A stretch of DNA of 64,000 nt from Oscillospiraceae bacterium (lineage in GTDB: Bacteria; Bacillota; Clostridia; Oscillospirales; Oscillospiraceae): contig JAGARK010000011.1 of the NCBI GenBank assembly GCA_017622295.1, positions 33,816 through 97,815 on the forward strand, given 5' to 3'. Under the pieces are notes generated by a model, which was not told where the DNA came from, made no database searches, and saw only the letters and a list, made by a program, of their open reading frames with translations. The position numbers and the translations under genes were made by a program. Below, one piece after another: positions 25,775 to 33,716 of the stretch (positions are counted from its first letter, which is position 1; each line of letters starts with the position of its first letter).

Positions 25775-27187
25775 TTATTCTCTCTTTTCGCCGTAGCCGT
25801 AGCCGTAACCATAGCCATACCCATATCCATAGCCGTAACCATAGCCGTAGCCACTGGAAATGGAGCGGTGAACGCCATTGAGCACACAGCCCTCAATGGG
25901 CAGACCGCCGTCGCCGAGGCGATGGATGCCATCCAGAATCTGCTCACGGGAGGAAAAGTCATGCCGGATGACCAGCAGACCGCAATCCGCCAGATCCGCC
26001 ACTTCCGACGCATCCGCCAGCAGAGAGCAGGGCGGCGTATCCACGATCACATAGTCATAGAGATTGCGGGCTGCCTGAATCAGCCGGGCCGCCCGGTCCT
26101 GGGACAGCAGCTCCGACATGTTTTTACCGCCCGAGCCGCCGGATACGATGGACAGATTCGCCACTTCCGTGGGAACGATCATATCCCGCACCGTGACCCC
26201 GCCCCGGAGATACTCCACCAGAGAATGCTCCGCATCGACCTGAAGGGCCTTTGCAACAGAAGGATTGCGCAGGTCGCAGTCGATCAGCAGCACGCTCTTG
26301 CCCTTACGGGCCAGGGAGACACCCAGATTGACGGTGACTGTGGTCTTACCCTCGCCGGGGATGGCGCTGGAAACCAGCAGTACCTTCTGATTCTTTTCAC
26401 CCATGGTCTTCTCCAGATGAAGACGCAGAAGCCGGATGGATTCGGCAAAGCCGGGCTGATTTCTGCTTTTATGGACCAGGGGGCAGGACATCTTCCGGGG
26501 AACCTTGACATTGGGCACCTGACCGATGCAGGGCGTATTCAGCAAGCGCTTCAGCTCCGCCTCACTGTGGATGGTGCTCTTGGTCAGCGCCAGCAGGGCA
26601 ATGATCGCGGCCCAGAGTGCGCCGCCCATCAGTACGCCATTCTTGGCGACATTCTTATAATTCGGAGCATTGCTCGGCCGGGTGGGAACGCCGCTTTCAT
26701 CCAGCAGCACCAACACCGTGGAGCCCACGACAAATTCCGCGATCTCCGGGTAATACTCCATCACAGCACACAGCACATCATAGGCCCGCTGGGGATCCGA
26801 GTCCGTGACCTTCATGGTGATGATGCTGGTGTTGGAATTGGCCGAAACACTGACGCCGGGCATATAGGAAATACCCAGATGCTCCTTCACCCGCTGCTGC
26901 AGCACGCCACTGGTCAGGATGGAAGGGAAGGTCGCCGCCATCTGCTCGGCGGTTTTGGTATTGTAGCTGCTGATGCCGGAATAGACGGGGTTGGCGATCT
27001 TGACCGTAAAGGACGCAGTCGCAGTATAAGACGGACTGTGGCCAAAATAACTCACCGCCACCGTACCCACTCCGCCCAGCAGCACCAGCACCAGCGCCAG
27101 GGCGATTTTTCGCCGGGCTTCCTTCACAAAGTCGTCGATGAATACGAACAGGTCCAGTTTCTGTTCTTTATTTTCTACATATTCCAT
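25775..27187 (-). CDS. Polysaccharide chain-length regulator fused to tyrosine kinase (BY-kinase A), Gly-Tyr repeat tail
   Basis: A 470-residue membrane protein. Residues 1-200 are a Wzz/CapA-type domain with transmembrane helices at about 28-50 and 185-205. Residues 240-450 are a bacterial tyrosine kinase: Walker A SSAIPGEGKTT, Walker A' LLIDCDLRNPS, Walker B VIVDTPP. Gram-positive BY-kinases are usually split in two proteins; this one is fused, as in Proteobacteria. The C-terminal autophosphorylation tail is ten consecutive Gly-Tyr pairs before GEKRE. It would control polymerisation and export of the polysaccharide, opposed by the CpsB phosphatase of the same operon. Confidence 0.9.
   Translation of the reverse strand: MEYVENKEQKLDLFVFIDDFVKEARRKIALALVLVLLGGVGTVAVSYFGHSPSYTATASFTVKIANPVYSGISSYNTKTAEQMAATFPSILTSGVLQQRVKEHLGISYMPGVSVSANSNTSIITMKVTDSDPQRAYDVLCAVMEYYPEIAEFVVGSTVLVLLDESGVPTRPSNAPNYKNVAKNGVLMGGALWAAIIALLALTKSTIHSEAELKRLLNTPCIGQVPNVKVPRKMSCPLVHKSRNQPGFAESIRLLRLHLEKTMGEKNQKVLLVSSAIPGEGKTTVTVNLGVSLARKGKSVLLIDCDLRNPSVAKALQVDAEHSLVEYLRGGVTVRDMIVPTEVANLSIVSGGSGGKNMSELLSQDRAARLIQAARNLYDYVIVDTPPCSLLADASEVADLADCGLLVIRHDFSSREQILDGIHRLGDGGLPIEGCVLNGVHRSISSGYGYGYGYGYGYGYGYGYGYGEKRE
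25790..25852 (-). repeat. Coding hexanucleotide repeat for (Gly-Tyr)10
   Basis: Twenty-one codons alternate Gly and Tyr. On the plus strand the units read GCC/ACC plus GTA/ATA with slight drift. It encodes the tyrosine cluster of BY-kinase A and could change length by slippage in steps of two residues without breaking the frame. Confidence 0.9.
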
Positions 27188-27202
27188 AACAGTAACCTTT
27201 CC

Positions 27203-28648
27203 TTATTTGCCGGACCCATAGGCACCGTAGTGACCATAGTGACCGTAATGACCGTATCTGCCGTAGCCACGGCCATATCCCTGTCCGGAAGAAAGGACAG
27301 TGGAGTGGACATTGTTGAGAATGCAGCCCAAAAGTCTGGCCTTGCCCTTTTCCAAAGAGGCCACCGCCTTATTCAGGCCAGGGGCCGGCGCGGTATTCTG
27401 GCGAACCACCAGCAGGCTGGCATCCGCAAGTTCCATAACGCCCTCGGCATCGGAAACCTCGCCCATAGGAGGCAGGTCCATCACGACATAATCAAATTCT
27501 CTGCGGGCCCACTTCAGCAGGGCATCCATCTTCTCAGAGGAAACCAGGTCGCCGGAATTCTTGGTACCCTTGGTCTCCAGCAGAAGATACAGATTACTCT
27601 TCTTGTCCCGGATCATAACGTCGGAAAGCTCCGCCTTGCCCGTCAGAATATCCCGCAGGCCCACGGCCACATTCTTCTGCTCCAGAACGGCATGGCAGGC
27701 AGGCTTACGCAGGTCGCAGTCGATCAGCAGCACTTTCTCATGCTTCTGCGCAAGAGACAATGCCAGATTGACCGCAACCGTGGATTTGCCTTCGTTTTCC
27801 ATCAGGCTCGTAATCATCAGAACCTTGGTGCCATGCATGGCATGCTCCACCCGGCGGCGGAGCTTACGGATGGTCTCGACAAAGCGGAAACTGGTGGCAG
27901 GATTGGTAATGAGAATACTGGTCTTCTTATGGCGGATCCGGGAGAACAGGGTCTTATACTTCTGCTCATGAGGGATCTCACCCAAATAGGCACAATCCAG
28001 CTTGGCTCTTGCCTCCTTGCCGCTGCGGACGGTATTCCGGGACCAGGACATGACAGCCAGCAGGAAGCTGACGATCACCGCTGCCAGGAATCCCATCTTC
28101 TTCATTTCGCCCCAGGCGTCAGCGGAATTGGTGGGTGCCATGGGAACCGTCGGATTCTGAAGGACCTCCAGGGAAATACCGTCCACCACCCGATAGGTGA
28201 CAGTCTCATGATGATCCACAATGGCCCGGGCCACCTGGAAAGCGGTTCTGGGGTCGGAGGCCGACACGGTCACATTGATCAGATTGGTATCGGCAATGAC
28301 CGAGGCAGAAATGGAGCCGTTAAAAGAAGATGTTCCAATCTCCTGCAGGATGCTTTTACGCATCACAGAGCTGTTCAGCAGATCCGAGAATACCGTGGCA
28401 AGCGTGGTGGTGGAAGTCAGATTGCTGTAAACCGTGGAAGAGCTGCTGCGGGTGGTGACCACATAGGTGGTGGTCGTCTTGTAGACCGGGCTGTAGGACA
28501 TATCCGTCATGATGTAGCTGCCGACACCCACCACCAGTGCCGCCATGACGATCAGAAGCCACCGCTTGAGCACATCATAGACCAGCACGATCGGATCGTA
28601 GGAGAAAAGATCCGTATCGGGTGCATGATTTTCATTTCTGTGTTCCAT
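27203..28648 (-). CDS. Polysaccharide chain-length regulator fused to tyrosine kinase (BY-kinase B)
   Basis: A 481-residue paralogue of the next gene. It has a Wzz-type domain with transmembrane helices at about 32-52 and 195-215, then a kinase domain with Walker A TSLMENEGKSTVAVNL, Walker A' LLIDCDLRKPAC and Walker B YVVMDLPPMGE. The tail differs: GYGRGYGRYGHYGHYGHYG, seven tyrosines alternating with Gly, Arg and His. It starts 6 bp after the Ig-like gene and is followed 15 bp later by BY-kinase A. Two kinases side by side may form a hetero-oligomer or serve different polymers. Confidence 0.9.
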   Translation of the reverse strand: MEHRNENHAPDTDLFSYDPIVLVYDVLKRWLLIVMAALVVGVGSYIMTDMSYSPVYKTTTTYVVTTRSSSSTVYSNLTSTTTLATVFSDLLNSSVMRKSILQEIGTSSFNGSISASVIADTNLINVTVSASDPRTAFQVARAIVDHHETVTYRVVDGISLEVLQNPTVPMAPTNSADAWGEMKKMGFLAAVIVSFLLAVMSWSRNTVRSGKEARAKLDCAYLGEIPHEQKYKTLFSRIRHKKTSILITNPATSFRFVETIRKLRRRVEHAMHGTKVLMITSLMENEGKSTVAVNLALSLAQKHEKVLLIDCDLRKPACHAVLEQKNVAVGLRDILTGKAELSDVMIRDKKSNLYLLLETKGTKNSGDLVSSEKMDALLKWARREFDYVVMDLPPMGEVSDAEGVMELADASLLVVRQNTAPAPGLNKAVASLEKGKARLLGCILNNVHSTVLSSGQGYGRGYGRYGHYGHYGHYGAYGSGK

Positions 28649-28653
28649 AGACC

Positions 28654-29514
28654 TTATCCTTCCACTACAACGATCAGACGGGAATAACCGGAATAGGACA
28701 CTGCATTGACGCCCTCCCGGGTATAGGTGACCTTATAGGACACGGTATACACGCCTGGGGTATTGGTATCCACCACGCCGGTGGTACGAAGAGAATAGTT
28801 TTCGGGCATGCCGTTTTTCAGAGAAACATCGCTGCCGCCGAAAACATAGCAGTCCAGATAGCTCTGGGCATTGAAGGCAGAGCCCTGAGGCAGATACACC
28901 AGATAATCCGTCAGCTCCAGCTTGGCCTGGTAGGAACCGGCCAGATATACCTCCATCGGTACCACCAGCTCAGCGGTATCGCCCAAACTGTTGGTCACCC
29001 GGAACTCGATATCATGCTCGCCCAGGGAGGTGGTGCTCACCTCGCTCAGGGTGGTGGCACGGACCCGGTGGGTAATGTCGCCGTCAACCATGTCCACGGC
29101 GCCGATATTGCTCAGCACATCATAAGCAACACCCTGGGTGGTCATCAGCGGTGCATCGAGGGTAAAGCGGGGGCTTTCGTAGTCGGAATAGCGAACCTGG
29201 CGCTCCAGCTTTGCCACATTGCCTGCCCGGTCAAAGGCGGCGCAGATGACGCTGGCAGTGCCGTCGCTGTCCAGCAGGCGGACACTTTCCACCACCAGAG
29301 AAGATGTCACATCGCCGTCGCGCTTATCTCTGGCCGTCAACCCCTGAAGCAGAGCAGACCGGGGCTCCAGAATGGAAACCTCCAGCAGCTCCTGACTGTC
29401 ACTGATCTGAGGGGGCGCAGAATCCTCCGCCAGCCGGGTAACCACCTGATAGCCGCAAAATACCGCAATGCTCACCGCGATCAGCAAAAGACATATCAAA
29501 TTCCGTTTTTTCAT
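28654..29514 (-). CDS. Membrane-anchored Ig-like (DUF5011-type) protein
   Basis: A 286-residue protein with an N-terminal signal anchor (NLICLLLIAVSIAVFCGYQV) and an extracellular part of tandem beta-sandwich domains. The motifs KRDGDVTSSL and MVDGDITHRV, followed by FRVTNSLGDTAELVV and GVYTVSYKVTYT, are typical of DUF5011/HYR-like bacterial Ig domains. No enzyme motif was seen. It sits between the CpsB phosphatase and the BY-kinases, which is not a standard place for such a protein, and may bind the exported polymer or contact the kinase outer loops. Function unknown. Confidence 0.75.
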   Translation of the reverse strand: MKKRNLICLLLIAVSIAVFCGYQVVTRLAEDSAPPQISDSQELLEVSILEPRSALLQGLTARDKRDGDVTSSLVVESVRLLDSDGTASVICAAFDRAGNVAKLERQVRYSDYESPRFTLDAPLMTTQGVAYDVLSNIGAVDMVDGDITHRVRATTLSEVSTTSLGEHDIEFRVTNSLGDTAELVVPMEVYLAGSYQAKLELTDYLVYLPQGSAFNAQSYLDCYVFGGSDVSLKNGMPENYSLRTTGVVDTNTPGVYTVSYKVTYTREGVNAVSYSGYSRLIVVVEG

Positions 29515-29532
29515 CTGTTTTTCGCCTCTTTA

Positions 29533-30261
29533 TCAAAACCACTCCGGCTCAACCGGAGGTAAATCTTCGTTTTTAATAATGCTGACGGGATTGCGCAGCA
29601 GCAGAAACTCCGCCGCAGTTGGGGAAATCCGCTCCGCGATCAGCTCCAGCACGTCCCCCATCCAGGGGGTACGCATTCTGGCGGAATGGGCGTCGCTGGC
29701 CACCACCGTGGCAAACCCCCGCTCCACCAGCGCCCCGGCCATCTGCCGGGGGCCGTTTCCGAAGCGGCCCATGAGACTGCCCCGGTTCACCTGAAACAGA
29801 CAGCCCATCCGCTTCCATTCATTGATCAGCTCCGGATCCTCCCGGACATAGTCATAACGCTCCGGATGGGCAACCAGCGGCCTGTATCCCGCCCGGATCA
29901 CATCCCGGAGGATGTCTGTTTCCGCATCGCCGCTGGAGCGGAAGGAAAACTCAATCAGAGGATACCGGGAATTGTTCAGAGTGAACAGCTTCCCTTCCCG
30001 CAGCAGCCGCACCGTGTCATCGGTGCCGAAGATCTCCATGCCCATAAACAGCCGCAGCGGAATATTCATTTCCTCCAGGGCGTTGCGCAGCAGCTGCACC
30101 GCCGACCAGACCTCTATGGCCCGGTCTTCCATGCAATGAGGCGTTGCAACCATCGCTCTGACACCGCTGTCCACTGCGATCCGGGCCATATCCAGCGCTT
30201 CGGCAAGACTTTGCGCGCCGTCGTCCAGTCCCGGCAGTATGTGGCTGTGCAGATCAATCAT
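29533..30261 (-). CDS. cpsB: PHP-type tyrosine-protein phosphatase CpsB
   Basis: A 242-residue manganese-dependent phosphatase of the PHP family. The start at 30261 is set by AGAGGAG seven bases upstream. It begins IDLHSHILPGLDDGAQS, with the metal-binding HxH and D residues, followed by MVATPHCME, LVAHPERYDYV near 150, and the final VASDAHS ligand near 195. It dephosphorylates the BY-kinase tyrosine tails and so controls capsule or exopolysaccharide production. It overlaps the signal peptidase gene by 8 bp. Confidence 0.92.
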   Translation of the reverse strand: MIDLHSHILPGLDDGAQSLAEALDMARIAVDSGVRAMVATPHCMEDRAIEVWSAVQLLRNALEEMNIPLRLFMGMEIFGTDDTVRLLREGKLFTLNNSRYPLIEFSFRSSGDAETDILRDVIRAGYRPLVAHPERYDYVREDPELINEWKRMGCLFQVNRGSLMGRFGNGPRQMAGALVERGFATVVASDAHSARMRTPWMGDVLELIAERISPTAAEFLLLRNPVSIIKNEDLPPVEPEWF

Positions 30262-30733
30262 TACCATTCTCCTCTTTGCGTCTGCCCATCAGAAAACCAT
30301 AAAGGGCGACAATGGGCCGCCGCAGTGGAATTACCCGCAGCCAGACCCGTTCAAAAAAGTCCCACCAGAAGCTGCCCTTGCGCAGAAGCTTCCCCTTCCG
30401 GCGGACTGCCGTTACAATTGCCAGTACCTGATCCCGGCGGATGCCCGGTTCGATCAAAATCTGGGCGTCTCCCACCAGACAGAAGCTGTCCTCCTCCACC
30501 CGGCAGATCCGATGGAGGATGTATGCGCCATTGCGCCGACGATAGAGGATCATATCCCCCTTTTTCAGATGCGCCGTAATTTTCGACAGATACACTGTAT
30601 CCCGGCCATGGACCAGAAACGGCGACATGCTGCTGCCGCTGATAATCAGCGGTACCGTCCCCGTCTGCTCCATCACATCCAGCAGCTGCTCCATCAATTC
30701 TTCAGGAGGCAGAACCCGCACCTTATGCTCCAT
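30254..30733 (-). CDS. ER-type (SipW-like) signal peptidase of family S26
   Basis: A 159-residue serine protease. The nucleophile is in SGSSMSPFL (about residue 34). The general base is the His of GAYILHRICRV rather than Lys, which marks the SipW/eukaryotic type. Strand motifs KKGDMILYRRR and CLVGDAQ fit. It has no N-terminal transmembrane helix, but a hydrophobic stretch near the C-terminus (VWLRVIPLRRPIVALYGFLM) could attach it to the membrane. It overlaps the ABC exporter end by 11 bp. SipW types often mature matrix or camelysin-like proteins; the substrate here is unknown. Confidence 0.8.
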   Translation of the reverse strand: MEHKVRVLPPEELMEQLLDVMEQTGTVPLIISGSSMSPFLVHGRDTVYLSKITAHLKKGDMILYRRRNGAYILHRICRVEEDSFCLVGDAQILIEPGIRRDQVLAIVTAVRRKGKLLRKGSFWWDFFERVWLRVIPLRRPIVALYGFLMGRRKEENGND

Positions 30734-32525
30734 ATTCCACCTCAGTCACATTGCCCCGGCGGATCTCATAGGTGCGGCTGCAGAACTCCGCGCTGCCGGG
30801 CCGGTGGGTCACAAGGATGCAGGTCCGAATCCGGCCGCTCCGGCGCAGATTCTCCATCAGCCGCCGCTCGGTAGCCGCATCCAGGCCCGACGTGGCCTCA
30901 TCCAGCAGCAGAATGGGGGCCTTGCGCAGCAATGCCCGGGCAATGGCCAGCCGCTGGGCCTGACCTTCGGAAACGCCCCGGCCGCCGGCGCCCAGAGGAT
31001 GGTGAATCCCCTCAGGAAACTGCTGCACGAAGTCCCAGGCGCAGGCAATTTTCAGTGCCGCCTTCAGCTCCGCATCCGTAGCCTCGGGGGCGACGATCCG
31101 CAGATTCTGGGCAATGGTGCCGGAAAAGATGCTGTTGCCCTGGGGCACATATGCAAATACGCTGCGGGTACCCGCACTGATGGAATAGCGCCTGCCGGAT
31201 TCTCCGATCAGTTCCGCAGTACCCTCACAGGGAGCCACAAGACCCAGCAGCAGTCGCAGCAGTGTGGTCTTGCCCTCGCCGGAGGGGCCGATGATGGCGA
31301 TCTGATCCTTGGGCCGGGCCGTGAAATCAAAGGTACGGAGCACACTGTCTCCATTGAGATAGCGGAAGGATACCTGCTTCAGGTCGATCTGCAGCTCCAG
31401 CTCCTCCCGGAAGCCTTCGGGGACAATACTGTCCTCCTCCGGCAGCTCCTCCACCGCCATGATCCGTCCGGCGGAGGTGGTGATGGAAATAGACTGCTGA
31501 GCCAGAGACACCAACGCAGAGAAGGAGCCCCGCAGGGTGGTGGCCAGCTGAAGGAACATGGTCATGGAGCCATAGGTAATATCCCCCGTCCACAGCTGAT
31601 AAATACCCCAGCTGAAGCAGGCAGCGGTCACCAGCATGCCCACCAGCGACATCAGAGAAGACATGCTGATCTGGAAGGAATTGTAGGAGAGGTAGGCGTT
31701 GGAATACTCCCCCTGGAGCTTTTCCATCTCGTCTTCATACCGGTCGGTGACGGAAAAGGCCTTGATGCTGGTCAGATTCCGGAAGGAATCCTCCTGAAAG
31801 GACATGACCTCACCGGTCAGCTCCTTCATGGTCAGATTGTGCTGACGCAGCTTCCTGACCAGAGTCCGGGACAGCAGCAGAGTCACCGGCGCACCGATCA
31901 GGGCGATAAGGGCCATGATGGGGTCAAAATAGAGCATGATGCCGAAGGCTCCCAAGAATCTGACGCCGGAGGTCAGAAGTCCGGGCAAAAAGCTGATGAC
32001 GCCATCGGCCGCGGTGTTGATATCGGAGTTCAGCCGGTTCAGCAGATCGCCGCTGCGGAAGGGCTCCAAAGCTTCCCAGGAAGCCCGCAGGATCCGGCCG
32101 TAGGTGGTGTGCTGCATCTGGTTGCGGACCCGGACATGCACCGCGGCACTGACCCGGGAGGAAATGGCCTGAAGCAGCAGACTTCCGAGCATCATCACCG
32201 CCATCAGCACGGCGGCCTTGCCGATGATATCGGCACCAAAGCCGGTAACGGCGTCAATGAGATATTTGGACGCCACGCTGGATGCCAGAGACATCAGCGT
32301 TCCGCACAGTCCCAGCAGGCCCACCAAAAAAATAAGCCTGTCAAACTGCTTCACCCGATGCCAAAGCCAGGCAAGCTCCCGCTTCAGCTGTCCGGGGTTG
32401 TCACTATGGAATTGTTGCTTCACAGAACGAAAAAAAGCCATAGCCGAACTCTCACAACTGCGCAAAAATCTATCTTTTTCTCTCCGGGACAGGTTGTCTT
32501 CCCGGGAAAAGCCATAAGAACCCAT
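30723..32525 (-). CDS. ABC exporter, fused permease-ATPase (type IV half transporter)
   Basis: A 600-residue half exporter that should act as a homodimer. The N-terminal six-helix domain spans about residues 60-340, and the ATPase about 365-600 with Walker A GPSGEGKTTLL, Q-loop VPQGNSIF, signature VSEGQAQRLAIARALL and Walker B ILLLDEATSGLD. There is no N-terminal C39 peptidase, but an S26 peptidase is encoded directly after it, so a peptide or small protein could be exported and cut. Lipid or glycan export is also possible given the polysaccharide operon. Confidence 0.85.
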   Translation of the reverse strand: MGSYGFSREDNLSRREKDRFLRSCESSAMAFFRSVKQQFHSDNPGQLKRELAWLWHRVKQFDRLIFLVGLLGLCGTLMSLASSVASKYLIDAVTGFGADIIGKAAVLMAVMMLGSLLLQAISSRVSAAVHVRVRNQMQHTTYGRILRASWEALEPFRSGDLLNRLNSDINTAADGVISFLPGLLTSGVRFLGAFGIMLYFDPIMALIALIGAPVTLLLSRTLVRKLRQHNLTMKELTGEVMSFQEDSFRNLTSIKAFSVTDRYEDEMEKLQGEYSNAYLSYNSFQISMSSLMSLVGMLVTAACFSWGIYQLWTGDITYGSMTMFLQLATTLRGSFSALVSLAQQSISITTSAGRIMAVEELPEEDSIVPEGFREELELQIDLKQVSFRYLNGDSVLRTFDFTARPKDQIAIIGPSGEGKTTLLRLLLGLVAPCEGTAELIGESGRRYSISAGTRSVFAYVPQGNSIFSGTIAQNLRIVAPEATDAELKAALKIACAWDFVQQFPEGIHHPLGAGGRGVSEGQAQRLAIARALLRKAPILLLDEATSGLDAATERRLMENLRRSGRIRTCILVTHRPGSAEFCSRTYEIRRGNVTEVEYGA

Positions 32526-32551
32526 TAAAGTCCTTTATAAGAATATCACAT

Positions 32552-32635
32552 CCGGGGGGCAATGTCAATGTATTGCCCCCCGGTGCCCCGAGCGGCAAAC
32601 AGCCCCAATCTGTGCGGTCAACACAAATTGGGGCT
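32552..32635 (-). terminator. Two inverted repeats between LCP and ABC exporter genes
   Basis: A 12-bp perfect inverted repeat (32552-32563 and 32572-32583) and a second stem (32601-32614 with 32622-32635, one mismatch) follow the LCP stop. Neither has a clean T-run on the minus strand, so they probably attenuate or stabilise the mRNA, splitting the operon in expression. Confidence 0.55.
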
Positions 32636-32643
32636 ATGTATGA

Positions 32644-33714
32644 TTATTCTTCCGTGCCGTAGAGGAATTCCTTCAGGATCTGGCTATTCAGCTCATAGTC
32701 CGGAGCGAACATGCCCTGGCCGTTGAGGCCCGTGGCACCACCGTAGGTTCCCTGCTGCGGGATGGTCATCTGATCAAAGGTGGCGTTGAGCAATTTGGGG
32801 GCGTAGAGCATCAGCTCGGCAATTTCCAGCTTGCTCAGATTGGTCTGGACCATGGGCAGCGCCTCATCCACCAGATCGTTCAGCTCTGTCAGGGTGGAGC
32901 CCTTCAGGGCCTGAATCGCGGCAATGATCACCTTCCGCTGGCGGCCGATGCGCTGCCAGTCACTGTCGATTCTTCTCAGCCGGGCATAGGCCAGAGTCAC
33001 ACCGCCGTCCATATGGTTCATGCCCTCCACCAGGGTCTCCTGGGTGTCGGTGGTCGCATGCCTCCAGATGCCCCGGCCGCCGTTCAACGCCTTGGCTTCC
33101 GCAGCGGAAAGCTCCATGTCGATGCCGCCCAGCATGTCCACGATCTGGGTCACGGCGTTGAAATTGAAGCGCACATAGTGATCCACATCGACTTTGAGCA
33201 CTTCCCGCACCGTTTTTACCACCAGGTCTGCTCCGCCGTAGCGAAAAATATGGGTCAGAATGTCGTAATTGCCTGCATACTGTCCCTCGAGAATGGGCAC
33301 ACCCATACCGCGCTCCAGGCTCACCAGCTTGACGGTGTTGGCCTTCTTGTCGATGGACATCAGGATCATGGCATCGCTGCGGGCATTGACATTGAATTCC
33401 TTGGTCCGTTCATCGGTGCCCAGGACCAGAATGTTGAACACATCCTTTTCCTCCTGAACTTCGCCCTCGGGGACCTCAGGCATGGTCTCTACGATTTCCA
33501 GTCCCTCGATGTCGATGTGAAGCTCGTTTTCTTCCTCCGGGTCGGCTTCCGTCGCTTCCGGAAGGGTCGCAGACTGGTAAACGCTGGTATCCACCTCATC
33601 GGCATACTGGATCAGATCCAGCTTGGAGGTGATGTAGGCAACCACAGACAAAACCGCCAGCAGCACCAGCAGCACAATCAGCAAAAGCACCTTCAGGATG
33701 GTTTTCACTTTCAT
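32644..33714 (-). CDS. LytR-CpsA-Psr (LCP) family glycopolymer ligase
   Basis: A 356-residue membrane-anchored phosphotransferase that moves polymers from lipid carriers to peptidoglycan. A transmembrane helix (about residues 6-29) is followed by an acidic linker and the LCP domain: FNILVLGTDER, RSDAMILMSIDKKANTVKLVSLERGMGVPI, DHYVRFNFNAVTQIVDMLGG and RLRRIDSDWQRIGRQRKVI, which carry the conserved Asp and Arg residues that bind the lipid pyrophosphate. GGAGG precedes the start. It is the second gene of the polysaccharide control operon and probably attaches the polymer to the wall. Confidence 0.93.
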   Translation of the reverse strand: MKVKTILKVLLLIVLLVLLAVLSVVAYITSKLDLIQYADEVDTSVYQSATLPEATEADPEEENELHIDIEGLEIVETMPEVPEGEVQEEKDVFNILVLGTDERTKEFNVNARSDAMILMSIDKKANTVKLVSLERGMGVPILEGQYAGNYDILTHIFRYGGADLVVKTVREVLKVDVDHYVRFNFNAVTQIVDMLGGIDMELSAAEAKALNGGRGIWRHATTDTQETLVEGMNHMDGGVTLAYARLRRIDSDWQRIGRQRKVIIAAIQALKGSTLTELNDLVDEALPMVQTNLSKLEIAELMLYAPKLLNATFDQMTIPQQGTYGGATGLNGQGMFAPDYELNSQILKEFLYGTEE

Positions 33715-33716
33715 TG

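Noticed and set aside
17601-28687. Very long plus-strand frames over the pilus and BY-kinase genes (1176, 952 and 939 codons)
   Set aside because: They mirror well-supported minus-strand genes, lack ribosome binding sites and contain no recognisable domains.
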